36,560 nt of DNA from an uncultured archaeon A07HR67 (GCA_000496175.1 KI543168.1:61993-98552); one strand, 5' to 3'. Shown: positions 17,258 through 25,127, counted from the first letter of the stretch. Notes: generated by a model not told the origin, from the letters alone. A program made the numbers and translations.

Positions 17258-18181
17258 ATGGTAACGAAAGACGAAGTCATCGAACAGTACGACATCGAGC
17301 CGATGAACGACGCGGACAACATAGACCTTTCCGAGGGCGACCTCGAGAACGGGTCGAAAGGACAGCTCATCAAACGCGCCGGACAGCTGCGAGACCGGCG
17401 CAACAAGCTGAACCAGATGGCCTCCGAGCGCGCGTCGAAGCGCGACGACCTCAACGCGAAAACCCGCGAGAAGGTCGACGAGGCCCAAGAACACCGCGAG
17501 AAGCGCGACGAGCTCAACGAGCAGGTCCAAGAACACAAGGACAAGCGGAACGAGCTGAACGCGAAGGCCAACGAGCTGTTCGACGAGGTCGAAGAACTCA
17601 AACAGGACATGGAGCTGGGCTCGGGCAAGTCCATCGAGGAGCTCAAAGAAGAGATCGAGGACCTCGAGTTCCGCCAGCAGACGGAGGTGCTCGACGCCGA
17701 AGACGAGCGCGAGCTCATCGAAAAGATCGACGACAAACGCGAGGAGCTCGCCGAAAAGAAAGAGAAGGTCGACGACACGAGCGAACTCGACGAGCTCGTC
17801 GAGGAGGCCGAGGAAGTCCGCTCGGAGGCGTCGAAACACCACCAGAAGGTGACAGAGCTCGCGGACAAGGCCCAAGAACACCACAACGACATGATCGAGG
17901 CCTACCGCGAGGCCGACGACATCCGCGACGAGGCCGACGAGATGCACGAGCTCTTCGTCGAGGCACAGGAGGCGGCCGACCGCCACCACGAGGACTTCGT
18001 CCGCGTTCAGAAACGCCTGCGCGAGCTCGACAAGAAGGAGGAAGAAGAACGGAAAGACGAGCGCGCCGAGAAGCGCGAGGAAGAAAAAGAAGAGGCCGAA
18101 GAGATATACCAGAAGTTCAAAGAAGGCGAGACCCTCGACACCGAGGATCTGATGAAGCTACAGAAGACCGGACTGCTGTAA
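17258..18181 (+). CDS. Archaeal coiled-coil protein (COG1340-like)
   Basis: A 307-residue protein that is nearly all charged helix: from about residue 30 to 300 it shows heptad patterns rich in Glu, Lys, Asp and Arg, with repeated phrases such as REKVDEAQEHREKRDELNEQ and few aromatic residues. There is no cysteine, signal peptide or membrane segment. It resembles the conserved archaeal coiled-coil family COG1340, sometimes labelled phosphoserine phosphatase without support in the sequence; I see no HAD motif (DxDxT), so that label should not be used. A structural or scaffold role is inferred from the fold only. The C-terminus ends in a short non-coil tail (GETLDTEDLMKLQKTGLL). A purine run GGAGAG precedes the ATG by about 10 nt, and the leader is long. 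Confidence 0.85.
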   Translation: MVTKDEVIEQYDIEPMNDADNIDLSEGDLENGSKGQLIKRAGQLRDRRNKLNQMASERASKRDDLNAKTREKVDEAQEHREKRDELNEQVQEHKDKRNELNAKANELFDEVEELKQDMELGSGKSIEELKEEIEDLEFRQQTEVLDAEDERELIEKIDDKREELAEKKEKVDDTSELDELVEEAEEVRSEASKHHQKVTELADKAQEHHNDMIEAYREADDIRDEADEMHELFVEAQEAADRHHEDFVRVQKRLRELDKKEEEERKDERAEKREEEKEEAEEIYQKFKEGETLDTEDLMKLQKTGLL

Positions 18182-18253
18182 CGCCGGGGATACTTCTTAC
18201 CGAGCGGTTTCTGTGTGTGATCGCGTGAGGGTAGTTACGCGGCAGCGGCGGGT

Positions 18254-18286
18254 CGAGTGGTTCGGGATCGAAAGCCCGACCACTCG
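18254..18286. other. 12-bp hairpin with one bulge downstream of the coiled-coil gene
   Basis: CGAGTGGT(T)CGGG pairs with CCCGACCACTCG around the loop ATCGAAAG. The only imperfection is one bulged T. GCAG at 18242-18245 and CTGC at 18287-18290 could extend it across an internal bulge. No T-run follows, so it is not a standard terminator. Confidence 0.65.
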
Positions 18287-18460
18287 CTGCGAGGCCGTTG
18301 TTGGCGTGGCGGTATAGAGAGCCCACAGCCACGGCGGTCCGATGCGTCCGTCCCGGCCCTCGGCGCTCACTCCGTGCGATCCTGTGGGTCGTGTGCCGCG
18401 TCGCATCCCTTCGCCCTTGGGGCTACCCCGGGTGTGTCTCGTCTCGCCCGCACCGCGACC

Positions 18461-18486
18461 GCACCTCACGCCTCCCCATCCTCGGC
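18461..18486 (-). repeat. Copy of a GGGGAGG-GTGAGG intergenic motif
   Basis: On the minus strand this reads GAGGATGGGGAGGCGTGAGG, sharing the core TGGGGAGG..GTGAGG with the inverted-repeat arms at 23841-23901 and 24002-24064. All copies in the window lie between genes. Confidence 0.45.
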
Positions 18487-18654
18487 GGCCGGGCCGTCGC
18501 GGACGCGCCGCTCCGGCCCGCCGCCTCCCTCGCGCTCCGTTCGCGCCCTGGCGGGCGCTCGCGGGAGCGCGCCGAGAGGGTGGTCGTGTGGCGAGAACGG
18601 CACGGGACGGCCCTCGAGCAACAGGGTGAAACGCGCCCGTCACCAACCGACAGT

Positions 18655-19590
18655 ATGGACAGCGACGCGCGTTCGACCGGACGGGATCTCCTCGCGGCCG
18701 CCGTATTGGGTGCGACGGCGACGCTGGCGGGTCGACAGGTTCTCGCCCGGCTCACCGGGGGGCGGCTCGGCGAGTCGACGGAGTACAACACGGCAAAGGT
18801 GTCGGTGTCGGGGCCGATCGCCCGCGACCGGGGGCGACCCTCGCCGTTGTCGGGAGCGACCGGCACGACAGCCGACGAGGTCGTCGACCGGATCGAGGCG
18901 GCCGACGACGACGAGGAGGTGGAGGCGCTGCTCGTCGAACTCAACACGCCCGGCGGCGAGGTCGTCCCGAGCGACGACATCCGGCGGGCGGTCGCCGCGT
19001 TCGACGGCCCGACGGTCGCGTACGCGACCGACCTGTGTGCCTCCGGCGGCTACTGGATCGCGAGCGGCTGTGACGAGCTGTGGGCCCGCAACGGGAGTCT
19101 CGTCGGGTCTATCGGCGTCGTCGGCTCGCGGCCGAACGCGGCCGGGCTGGCCGACAAGCTCGGAATCTCCTACGAGCAGTTCACCGCGGGCGAGTACAAA
19201 GACGCCGGCGTCCCGCTTCGCGAGATCGAAGACGACGAGCGCGAGTACCTCCAATCGATCATCGACGGCTACTACGAGCAGTTCGTCGAGACCGTCAGCG
19301 AGGGGCGAGAGATGGACTCCGAAGCGATCCGCGAGACGGAAGCACGCGTCTACCTCGGCCCTGACGCCCTCGATATCGGGCTCGTCGATCAGCTCGGCGT
19401 CGAAAACGACGTGGAAGACCGGATCGGTGAGCGGATCGGCGACGAGGCCGAAATCAGGGAGTTCGCACCCGACCGCGGGCTCATCGAGCGGCTCGGAATC
19501 GGCGCTGAGCGCGTCGCGTTTGCCGCCGGGAGCGGCGTCGCCAGCGTCTTCGCCGGCGACGGTCGCGACGTCGATGTCGAGTTTCGCTGA
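18655..19590 (+). CDS. sppA: SppA-type membrane-associated serine protease (S49 family)
   Basis: A 311-residue signal-peptide-peptidase-A-like protease that cleaves leftover signal peptides or membrane protein fragments. One N-terminal hydrophobic helix (about 12-30) anchors it. The Ser/Lys dyad is visible: Ser130 in CASGGYW and Lys182 in GEYKDAG, with ELNTPGGEV (95-103) and SLVGSIGVV (148-156) forming the crotonase-like core. The single S49 domain, half the length of E. coli SppA, is normal for archaea. The ATG at 18655 was chosen because the longer frame upstream has non-halophilic Arg/Pro-rich composition and no SppA features. The gene stands alone between a gene-free stretch and DUF373. 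Confidence 0.88.
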   Translation: MDSDARSTGRDLLAAAVLGATATLAGRQVLARLTGGRLGESTEYNTAKVSVSGPIARDRGRPSPLSGATGTTADEVVDRIEAADDDEEVEALLVELNTPGGEVVPSDDIRRAVAAFDGPTVAYATDLCASGGYWIASGCDELWARNGSLVGSIGVVGSRPNAAGLADKLGISYEQFTAGEYKDAGVPLREIEDDEREYLQSIIDGYYEQFVETVSEGREMDSEAIRETEARVYLGPDALDIGLVDQLGVENDVEDRIGERIGDEAEIREFAPDRGLIERLGIGAERVAFAAGSGVASVFAGDGRDVDVEFR

Positions 19591-19631
19591 GCGGGTCGAC
19601 CCGGGCCGGCCCGACCCCGCCAGAACGGAGA

Positions 19632-19640
19632 GGCTTTTTA
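19632..19640 (+). promoter_or_regulatory. TATA-like element of the DUF373 gene
   Basis: GGCTTTTTA lies 25-33 bp before the GTG at 19665, the leaderless spacing. Confidence 0.45.
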
Positions 19641-19664
19641 CTCCGTCGGAGAGTTGGCCAAGCC

Positions 19665-20801
19665 GTGACGACGCTGGTCATCTGTGTGGACCGCTCGGGG
19701 ACGATCGGGCGGGCCACGAACGTGCCGATGCCGGTCGCTGGCTGGGAGGCCGTCAGATCGCTCGTCACCGACGCGGGGCTCGCCGACCCCGAGGACGCCA
19801 GCGTCAACTGCCTGCTCGAGGCGCTCCGGATCGCGCGTGACCTCCGCGACGAGCGCGAGGAGTCGGTCGTCGCCGTCGTCTCCGCCGAGAGCGAGACGCC
19901 GGTCGGCGCCGACCGCTCGATCGCGGCCCAACTCGACGACCTCGTCGACCGGTACGCGCCGAGCGCCGCAGTCATCGTCGTCGACTCCGCAGAGGACGAA
20001 CGGGTCCTTCCGATCGTCGAGTCGCGAATGCCCGTCGACGGGGTCGACCGCGTTGTGGTTCGGCAGGCGCACGACCTTGAGTCGACGTACTACCTGTTGA
20101 AACAGTTCCTCGCCGACGAGCAGCTCCGGTCGACCGTCCTCGTTCCGGTCGGGATCGCGTTGTTGTTGTTGCCCGTGTTGTTCGCGCGGTTCTCGGCGGA
20201 GGCCGCGATCGCCGGCGTCGCCGGATTGCTGGGCGCGGCCTTGTTATACAAGGGGTTGGGGATCGATCGGCTGGTGGCGGGAATGCCGGAACGGGTTCGG
20301 GAGGCGTTGTACGCCGGTCAGGTGTCCGTCGTGACGTACGTCGTCGCCGGTGGGCTCTCGCTCGTCGGCGGCTTTTTTGGGGTGTTGGCGGCCACGGACG
20401 TCGAGGACGCCCTGACCGTCCAGGCGATGGAGTTCACCTACGCGGCCGTCCCCTGGCTCGCGGTCGCCGGGGTGACCGCCGCGGTCGGCCGGCTGCTCGA
20501 CGAGCTGATCCGCGACGAGGGTATCCGGACGCCGTACCTCAATCTTCCGTTCGTCATCGTGGCCGTCGGCCTCGTGGTGCGTGGGTTCGCGGGGTACTTT
20601 CTCGCCCAGGAGACGGCGCTCGATCCGGTTCGCATCGGCGAGCTCGCCGTCACGCCCGGTCAGCGGCTCGCGGGGTTCATTGTCGCCGGCGTCGTGGTGT
20701 CGCTTCTGGGCGTGAAACTCGCGAGCGACGTGGGAACGGAGACGTTAGAGGACGTGATCGACGCCGACGCCGACACGGACGGCGGAGCCGAACGCGAGTG
20801 A
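19665..20801 (+). CDS. DUF373 family membrane protein
   Basis: A 378-residue protein conserved in archaea, function unknown. Residues 1 to about 150 form a soluble domain starting [15 protein letters not shown], with [27 protein letters not shown] and [21 protein letters not shown]; the rest holds about six membrane helices and ends in an acidic tail ([15 protein letters not shown]). The architecture of a nucleotide-binding-like N-domain fused to a membrane domain matches DUF373. The start is GTG at 19665, supported by a TATA-like GGCTTTTTA at leaderless spacing. It lies 74 bp after sppA and has its own promoter, so a shared function with sppA is not implied. Confidence 0.88.
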   Translation: MTTLVICVDRSGTIGRATNVPMPVAGWEAVRSLVTDAGLADPEDASVNCLLEALRIARDLRDEREESVVAVVSAESETPVGADRSIAAQLDDLVDRYAPSAAVIVVDSAEDERVLPIVESRMPVDGVDRVVVRQAHDLESTYYLLKQFLADEQLRSTVLVPVGIALLLLPVLFARFSAEAAIAGVAGLLGAALLYKGLGIDRLVAGMPERVREALYAGQVSVVTYVVAGGLSLVGGFFGVLAATDVEDALTVQAMEFTYAAVPWLAVAGVTAAVGRLLDELIRDEGIRTPYLNLPFVIVAVGLVVRGFAGYFLAQETALDPVRIGELAVTPGQRLAGFIVAGVVVSLLGVKLASDVGTETLEDVIDADADTDGGAERE

Positions 20802-20854
20802 GGACCGAGCGGGTCGGCGGCTGACCGGCGAGCGATGCCGCCATCGGACCCGAC

Positions 20855-20864
20855 GGCTTTTATC
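20855..20864 (+). promoter_or_regulatory. TATA element of aroE
   Basis: GGCTTTTATC lies 23-32 bp before the aroE ATG at 20887, as expected for a leaderless message. Confidence 0.5.
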
Positions 20865-20886
20865 GGGTCGGGCCGCTCGTGTCGGC

Positions 20887-21696
20887 ATGGACGTGTACGG
20901 ACTGATCGGGAATCCGGTCGGCCACTCGTTGTCGCCGCCGATGCACGAGGCGGGCTACGCGGCTCTCGACATCGACGCGCGCTACGTCACCTTCGAGCCC
21001 GCTCCCGACGACGCCGCGCTGGCGGTCGAAGGGGCGGCTGCGCTTGGTGTGGCCGGACTCAACGTCACCATTCCGTTCAAACAAGACGTGCTCGAGGCGG
21101 TCGCTGCCGACCCGCTCGCCGAGCGGATTGGCGCGGTGAACACGGTCGTCTTTCCGGGCGGCGACGGCCGGCCGCGGGGGTACAACACGGACGCCGCGGG
21201 AGTGACGCGCGCCTTCGAGCACCACGACGTGACGCTCGCGGGGGCCGACGCGGTCGTCGTCGGCGCCGGCGGCGCGGGGCGGGCCGCGGCGGTCGCGCTG
21301 GCGGACGCGGGCGCGACCGTTCACGTGGCCAACCGCACGGCCGATCGGGCGGTGACACTCGCCGCCGACGTCCCCGAGGCGACCGGCGGTGGGCTCGCGA
21401 CGCTCGACGAGCGGGTGCCCGCGGCCGACGTTCTCGTCAACGCGACGAGCGTCGGGATGGAAGAGGACGCGACGCCGGTTCCGGCAGAACTGCTCCACGC
21501 CGAGCTGGCGGTTCTCGACGCCGTCTACGCGCCGACGGAGACGCATCTCCTTCGGGACGCCGACGCCGCGGGCGCGACGACAATCGAGGGAGCGTGGATG
21601 TTGTTGTTTCAGGGAGTCGAGGCGTTCGAACGCTGGACCGGCGAGGACGCGCCGGTCGCGGCGATGAACGCGGCGCTGCGCGAGCGGCTTGGATGA
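20887..21696 (+). CDS. aroE: Shikimate dehydrogenase
   Basis: A 269-residue enzyme that reduces 3-dehydroshikimate to shikimate with NADPH in aromatic amino acid synthesis. Substrate-site residues are visible: the SLSP motif (14-17), Lys65 in NVTIPFK, Asn86 region in GAVNTVV and Asp102 in YNTDAAG. The nucleotide-binding loop is GAGGAGR (126-132), and NRT (149-151) fits NADP preference. The C-terminal [18 protein letters not shown] helix is typical. The ATG at 20887 begins the family's [14 protein letters not shown] start. It is convergent with the CopD-like gene. Confidence 0.95.
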   Translation: MDVYGLIGNPVGHSLSPPMHEAGYAALDIDARYVTFEPAPDDAALAVEGAAALGVAGLNVTIPFKQDVLEAVAADPLAERIGAVNTVVFPGGDGRPRGYNTDAAGVTRAFEHHDVTLAGADAVVVGAGGAGRAAAVALADAGATVHVANRTADRAVTLAADVPEATGGGLATLDERVPAADVLVNATSVGMEEDATPVPAELLHAELAVLDAVYAPTETHLLRDADAAGATTIEGAWMLLFQGVEAFERWTGEDAPVAAMNAALRERLG

Positions 21697-21711
21697 GTCT
21701 CTCCGCGCCGG

Positions 21712-22170
21712 CTACGACCCGAACGGAGCCGCCAACAGCCCGGCGGTGAGGACCAGCCCGACGGAGAGCCCGGCGGCAGCGTAAAAGAACGGCCGCGCGT
21801 CGCGGGCCGGCTCCCGCAGTGTGCCCGCATCGAGGCCGTCGGCGAGCGTTCCGCTCGCGGCCTCCACGAGTCCCGTGGTCACGAACCAGAGCGCGACCAT
21901 CGCGAGAACGAGGTGGCCGCGGTCGGTGGCAAAGAGCGCGTCGACGGTGTACCGCGTCTCCATCATGTAACCGCCGGACCCGAGGAAGGCGAGCGCCGCG
22001 ATCCGGGTGCTCCATCGGAGCCGACCGACGATGTGTGCGAGCGCGTCGGCGCCGATGTCGCCGCGGGTCGCCGGCGGCACGACGGCCACCGCCACGAACA
22101 ACACGCTTCCGGTCCAGAACACCGCGAATCCGACGTGGAGCGACCACGCGGCCGCCTCGACGAGTGACAT
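21712..22170 (-). CDS. Four-helix membrane protein, CopD-like
   Basis: A 152-residue integral membrane protein with four hydrophobic helices. The first (SLHVGFAVFWTGSVLFVAVAV) resembles the CopD family, where a histidine and an FWxG segment sit in the first helix. Copper handling is a family-level association only; no extra Cys/Met/His cluster supports metal transport here, and a general electron-transfer or unknown role is equally possible. The ATG at 22170 follows a clear TATA element (CTTATAAG) at leaderless spacing. It converges with aroE across 15 bp and diverges from the helix-hairpin-helix gene. Confidence 0.75.
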   Translation of the reverse strand: MSLVEAAAWSLHVGFAVFWTGSVLFVAVAVVPPATRGDIGADALAHIVGRLRWSTRIAALAFLGSGGYMMETRYTVDALFATDRGHLVLAMVALWFVTTGLVEAASGTLADGLDAGTLREPARDARPFFYAAAGLSVGLVLTAGLLAAPFGS

Positions 22171-22193
22171 AATCCGTCTCGGTCGCCGCGAGA

Positions 22194-22201
22194 CTTATAA
22201 G
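22194..22201 (-). promoter_or_regulatory. TATA element of the CopD-like gene
   Basis: The palindromic CTTATAAG lies 24-31 bp before the ATG at 22170. It is a strong match at leaderless spacing. Confidence 0.6.
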
Positions 22202-22257
22202 CAAACGACTCGTTCGGACCACTCGTCCAGTCGTCGGCCGCGCGGAACTGTCGCAGG

Positions 22258-22265
22258 CATTTAAC
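22258..22265 (+). promoter_or_regulatory. TATA element of the helix-hairpin-helix gene
   Basis: CATTTAAC lies 26-33 bp before the ATG at 22291, on the other side of the divergent gap from the CopD-like promoter. Confidence 0.5.
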
Positions 22266-22290
22266 TGTCGGGCGCGCCTAATCAGCAATA

Positions 22291-22794
22291 ATGGCACTGC
22301 TGGAGAAGATCAAACGAAAGCTCGGGTTCGGGAGCGAGTCGTCCGACCAGGGCCCCAGAGAAACGACGGTGACCGTCGAACAGGAGGCCGGCGAGACCGC
22401 CGCCGACAGCCGCCCGGCTGGCGTGAAGACGGCCGACGCCGCGTCGACGACTCCCGACGACGAGGCGGCGTCCGGTGCCGAGGAGACGACCGTGGCCGAG
22501 GTCGACGCGGTCGACGAATCCGGGGACGCAGTCGAGTCCGGCGACGCCCCGAGCGCGGCGGCAGACGACACGGCGGCCGACGACACGGCGACCGACGCCG
22601 CGGAGCCCCGCTCGGACGGCGATCCGGTCGACCAGATCAAGGGGATCGGACCGGCGTACGGCGAACGTCTCGCGGAGATGGGGATCGAGACGGTCGACGA
22701 GCTCGCGGCCGCGGACCCCGTCGACGTGGCCGATGGAGCGAGCGTCGGCGAGAAGCGCGCGTCGCGATGGATCGACCGGGCGGAGCAGTTCTGA
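22291..22794 (+). CDS. Helix-hairpin-helix protein with long acidic linker
   Basis: A 167-residue protein in three parts. Residues 1-14 are basic (MALLEKIKRKLGFG). Residues 15-110 are a low-complexity Ala/Asp/Glu/Thr-rich region, probably disordered. Residues 111-167 form a helix-hairpin-helix domain with the KGIGPAYGERLAEMGI hairpin (117-132) and a second half VADGASVGEKRASRWIDRA. This domain is common in haloarchaeal proteins that bind DNA non-specifically, for instance in repair or topology factors. No catalytic domain is present. It has its own promoter, and the class IV aminotransferase follows 52 bp later on the same strand. Confidence 0.82.
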   Translation: MALLEKIKRKLGFGSESSDQGPRETTVTVEQEAGETAADSRPAGVKTADAASTTPDDEAASGAEETTVAEVDAVDESGDAVESGDAPSAAADDTAADDTATDAAEPRSDGDPVDQIKGIGPAYGERLAEMGIETVDELAAADPVDVADGASVGEKRASRWIDRAEQF

Positions 22795-22846
22795 GCGTCG
22801 CCGCCCCCGGGCGCCACAGAACGACAGACCGAGGGGGCGTCGGCGG

Positions 22847-23776
22847 ATGAGCGAGCCATCGGACCGAACGTACCACGTCGACGGCGAGCTCGTCTCCGCC
22901 GACGCGGCGGCCGTCCACGTCGAAGACCGCGGGTTCGCATACGGCGACGCCGCCGTCGAGACGCTGCGGGCCTACGGCGGCGAGGTCTTCCGCTGGAGCG
23001 ACCACGCCGAGCGGCTGGCGTCGACCTGTGAGGCGCTCGCGCTCGATCACGGACTCGACGACGCAGAGCTGAAACGCCGGGTCGACGAGACGCTCGCCGC
23101 CAACGACCTCTCCGATGCGGGCGTCAGGCTCTCGATCACTCGAGGTCGTCAACCGGGAGGGTTCGGCCCCGAACTGCCGCTCGACCCGCAAGCGGAAGTC
23201 GATCCGACCGTCGTCGTTGTCGTCTGGCCGGCCGCGCGCGGGGGCGTCGGCTCGGCGCCGGCACATGCCGGTCCCGCAACGCTTCAGACAACGAAGACCC
23301 GGAAGGTGTCCGACCGTGCGGTTCCCGCGGACGCGAGAACGCACAACTACCTCAATCGGATTCTCGCGCGGCTGGAGCTTCGGGTGACGGGCGCAGACGA
23401 GGCGCTGATCTGCGGTCCCGACGGCCACGTCGCCGAGGGGGCGGCGGCCACCCTGTTTTTCGCCGACGGAACGGGGCTGAAGACGCCAGCGCTCGACGGG
23501 CCGGTGCTCCCGGGCGTCGTCCGCGAGGTCGTCATCGAGATCGCCGACGCCGAGGGGATCCCCGTCGAGGAGGGCACCTACACGCCGAGCGACGTGCGCG
23601 AGGCCGACGAGGTGTTTCTCACGAACACGCGGTGGGAGCTGCGGCCGGTCAGAACGGTCGACGGAATCGACGTCGGAAGCGACGGCGAGGGGGTCGCCGG
23701 GCCGGTCACGACGTTGGTGTCGCGGTTGTTCGACCGGCGGGTCGAAGAACGACACTACGACGGCGAGCGGTGTTGA
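22847..23776 (+). CDS. Class IV aminotransferase (PabC/BCAT-like) lacking the PLP lysine
   Basis: A 309-residue fold-type IV PLP enzyme, closest by pattern to aminodeoxychorismate lyase (PabC) or branched-chain aminotransferase. The start YHVDGELVSADAAAVHVEDRGFAYGDAAVETLR, THNYLNRILARLELR (165-179), GPDGHVAEGAAATLFF and VFLTNTRWELRPVRTVDG are classic. Oddity: the residue before THNYLN is Arg164 (codon AGA, 23336-23338), where the family has the Schiff-base Lys (K-T-x-NYLN). Without it, ordinary PLP transamination or lyase chemistry is not expected; a single G-to-A change would restore Lys. I left the gene symbol empty because activity is doubtful. The ATG at 22847 gives the family start. No pabA or pabB is adjacent. 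Confidence 0.85.
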   Translation: MSEPSDRTYHVDGELVSADAAAVHVEDRGFAYGDAAVETLRAYGGEVFRWSDHAERLASTCEALALDHGLDDAELKRRVDETLAANDLSDAGVRLSITRGRQPGGFGPELPLDPQAEVDPTVVVVVWPAARGGVGSAPAHAGPATLQTTKTRKVSDRAVPADARTHNYLNRILARLELRVTGADEALICGPDGHVAEGAAATLFFADGTGLKTPALDGPVLPGVVREVVIEIADAEGIPVEEGTYTPSDVREADEVFLTNTRWELRPVRTVDGIDVGSDGEGVAGPVTTLVSRLFDRRVEERHYDGERC

Positions 23777-23814
23777 CAGTCACCGACGACGAGTGCCTGC
23801 GGTGGCGCGCTCCG

Positions 23815-23837
23815 GTGTGCGCCCGTCGGGCGCACAC
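23815..23837. other. Perfect 10-bp hairpin after the aminotransferase gene
   Basis: GTGTGCGCCC-GTC-GGGCGCACAC is a perfect inverted repeat with a 3-nt centre, 38 bp after the stop codon at 23776. No T-run follows, so termination is uncertain; it directly abuts the larger inverted repeat. Confidence 0.75.
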
Positions 23838-23840
23838 AGC

Positions 23841-24064
23841 GCGCGAGGGATGAGCGAGGGAGCGAAGCGACCGAGCGAATCGGCTGGGGAGGGTGAGGCA
23901 CAGATCTGTCCGGCTGTCGCGCGGTCGTCTCGTTCACACACCCGTCGACACCGGACGCGAGTGACTCGACTTGACTCGACTCGAACACACGGACACGACT
24001 TGTGCCACCTCCTCCCCAGCCGATTCGCGAGCCGCCTCTGGCGACTCGCTCACCCCTCGCACGC
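23841..24064. repeat. Imperfect inverted repeat, arms about 61-63 bp, loop 100 bp
   Basis: The left arm (23841-23901) matches the reverse complement of the right arm (24002-24064). The best-conserved core is GCGAATCGGCTGGGGAGG, with GCGAGGG.TGAGCGAG further out. The shape is that of a MITE-like or regulatory palindrome, but I see no target-site duplication and no transposase. The core recurs in degenerate form at 18461-18486. Confidence 0.6.
23962..23981. repeat. 10-bp tandem duplication
   Basis: TGACTCGACT occurs twice back to back (23962-23971 and 23972-23981), in the loop between the arms of the larger inverted repeat. Confidence 0.7.
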
Positions 24065-24194
24065 GCTCGCGAACCCGCCTTCGGCGACCTCGCGAGGCGC
24101 GCGCCACTGCGGCTGGCTCCATGTGGCCGTCGACGGACCGGCTGTGGACGGTACCGATCACAGCGTTCAAACGCGCTGCGGGCGTGTGATTGGT

Positions 24195-24665
24195 ATGGAC
24201 GCGGACCGCCGGATCGCGGGCGTCGACGAGGTGCCGGAGGACGGAACGCTGCTCGTCACCATTCGGCCGACAGACCCGGACGGGGTCGACGACGCCGACG
24301 GCGACGTGGGGCGTGACGCCGACGGGGACCCCGAGGCGGAGGCGATACTCACGCGGGCCGCCGGCGAGGTGGCCGCGTTTCGCAACTACTGTCAACACTG
24401 GAGAGATACCCGGCTCGACACGGACGACGGAGCGTTCGTCCGGAACGGCGAGGTGTTCTGTCAGAAACACGGCGCGACGTTCGAGGCCGATTCCGGCTAC
24501 TGCACGTTCGGGCCGTGTGAGGGCGCGGTGCTCGAATCCGTCGGCGTCGGCGTCGTCGACGACGCGGTGTACCTCGAAGACGACGACTACGAGTTCGTTC
24601 GGCTCGGTCCGGCCGAGCGCGACGACGACGGCGGCGGCTCTCGGATCGATTTTACCGGGAGCTGA
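24195..24665 (+). CDS. Rieske [2Fe-2S] ferredoxin-like protein
   Basis: A 156-residue soluble protein with a Rieske cluster motif: CQH (C66, H68) and CQKH (C89, H92), i.e. CxH and CxxH as required for two-Cys two-His ligation. Two more cysteines, C103 and C108 (YCTFGPC), might form a disulfide, though the pattern differs from the cytochrome bc1 type. No membrane segment or oxygenase catalytic domain is present, so it is a stand-alone electron carrier or a subunit of an unlinked enzyme. The ATG at 24195 gives the acidic start MDADRRIAGVDEVPEDG; the longer upstream frame runs through the repeat-rich stretch and is not acidic. It converges with the DUF5788 gene across 18 bp. Confidence 0.87.
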   Translation: MDADRRIAGVDEVPEDGTLLVTIRPTDPDGVDDADGDVGRDADGDPEAEAILTRAAGEVAAFRNYCQHWRDTRLDTDDGAFVRNGEVFCQKHGATFEADSGYCTFGPCEGAVLESVGVGVVDDAVYLEDDDYEFVRLGPAERDDDGGGSRIDFTGS

Positions 24666-24683
24666 GCCGGGGAAACCGGGGCC

Positions 24684-25127
24684 TCAAAACCGCGTCTGTG
24701 ATCCCGAGCCGGCGTCTTCACGGCCGAGCGCCTGCTTGAGGAAGCTCATCCACCGTTTTCTGTCGGCCGCCTCCTGGCGCTGGGCCTCGGTTTCCGGATC
24801 CGCCGCGTTCAGGCCCTCTAAGGCGTTTAACGCGCGGTCGATCCCGATGATCGACGCCGCGAGCTGTTCGCCCCTCTCGTAGCTCACCTCGTTTTCCTCG
24901 ATGCGTTCGAGTCGTTCGAGCCGTTCCCGTCGGAGGTTGCGCTTGGCGCGCTCGACCCGGTCGCGCTCGCCCGACGGCACCGAGTCGCGCCGCTTGATCT
25001 CGAAGACGAACGACTGGAGGTCGATCGATTCTCCCTGAATCTCGATCTCCTCGGGGATCTCCGCGCCGACTGTGGCCGCCTCGCGGTCCACGCGTTCGAG
25101 CAGCCCCTTTCGCTCGTACTCTCTCAC
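24684..25127 (-). CDS. DUF5788 family haloarchaeal protein
   Basis: A 147-residue charged, soluble protein that fits what I recall of DUF5788: REYERKGLLERVDREAATVG at the start, IPEEIEIQGESIDLQSFVFEIKRR in the middle and RKRWMSFLKQALG near the end. The Arg/Glu-rich region at about 65-100 is predicted helical and may be a coiled coil. No catalytic motif is evident and function is unknown. The start is GTG at 25127, because the frame upstream becomes Arg/Pro-rich and unlike a halophilic protein. It is divergent from the YkgJ-type gene. Confidence 0.8.
   Translation of the reverse strand: MREYERKGLLERVDREAATVGAEIPEEIEIQGESIDLQSFVFEIKRRDSVPSGERDRVERAKRNLRRERLERLERIEENEVSYERGEQLAASIIGIDRALNALEGLNAADPETEAQRQEAADRKRWMSFLKQALGREDAGSGSQTRF

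Larger units (their letters stand above)
18182..18654. other. 473-bp GC-rich gene-free stretch with hairpins and a repeat
   Basis: No convincing protein is encoded here: the open frame upstream of sppA is Arg/Pro-rich and not acidic like its neighbours. It contains a 12-bp hairpin (18254-18286), a minus-strand TATA-like patch (CTCTATACC near 18310-18320), a GCCTCCCCA-containing repeat motif (18461-18486) and short GC palindromes near 18565-18580. A small RNA is possible but I could not assign one. Confidence 0.5.
23777..24194. other. 418-bp gene-free stretch with hairpin, inverted repeat and tandem repeat
   Basis: No protein-like frame is seen: the frames open here are Arg/Ser/Pro-rich, unlike the acidic neighbours. 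The stretch carries a perfect 10-bp hairpin (23815-23837), an inverted repeat of about 60 bp (23841-23901 and 24002-24064) and a 10-bp tandem duplication in its loop (23962-23981). Confidence 0.6.

Noticed and set aside
17195-17989. Hydrophobic minus-strand frame opposite the coiled-coil gene
   Set aside because: The Val/Leu-rich product is the complement of Glu/Asp/Lys codons on the plus strand, and no promoter or family match is seen.
17258-18181. Phosphoserine phosphatase annotation for the coiled-coil protein
   Set aside because: No HAD motifs (DxDxT, conserved Lys, GDxxxD) are present; the sequence is almost entirely heptad coil.
18254-18286. tRNA T-arm-like sequence (TTCGATC) on the minus strand
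   Set aside because: It lies in the loop of one long hairpin, with no acceptor, D or anticodon arms and a loop of the wrong size.
18298-18654. N-terminal extension of sppA by 119 codons
   Set aside because: The extension is Arg/Pro/Ser-rich, not acidic, and runs through hairpins and a repeat motif. The ATG at 18655 gives a normal SppA start.
23777-24194. Complete insertion sequence or MITE
   Set aside because: There is no transposase and I see no target-site duplication, so it is listed only as an inverted repeat.
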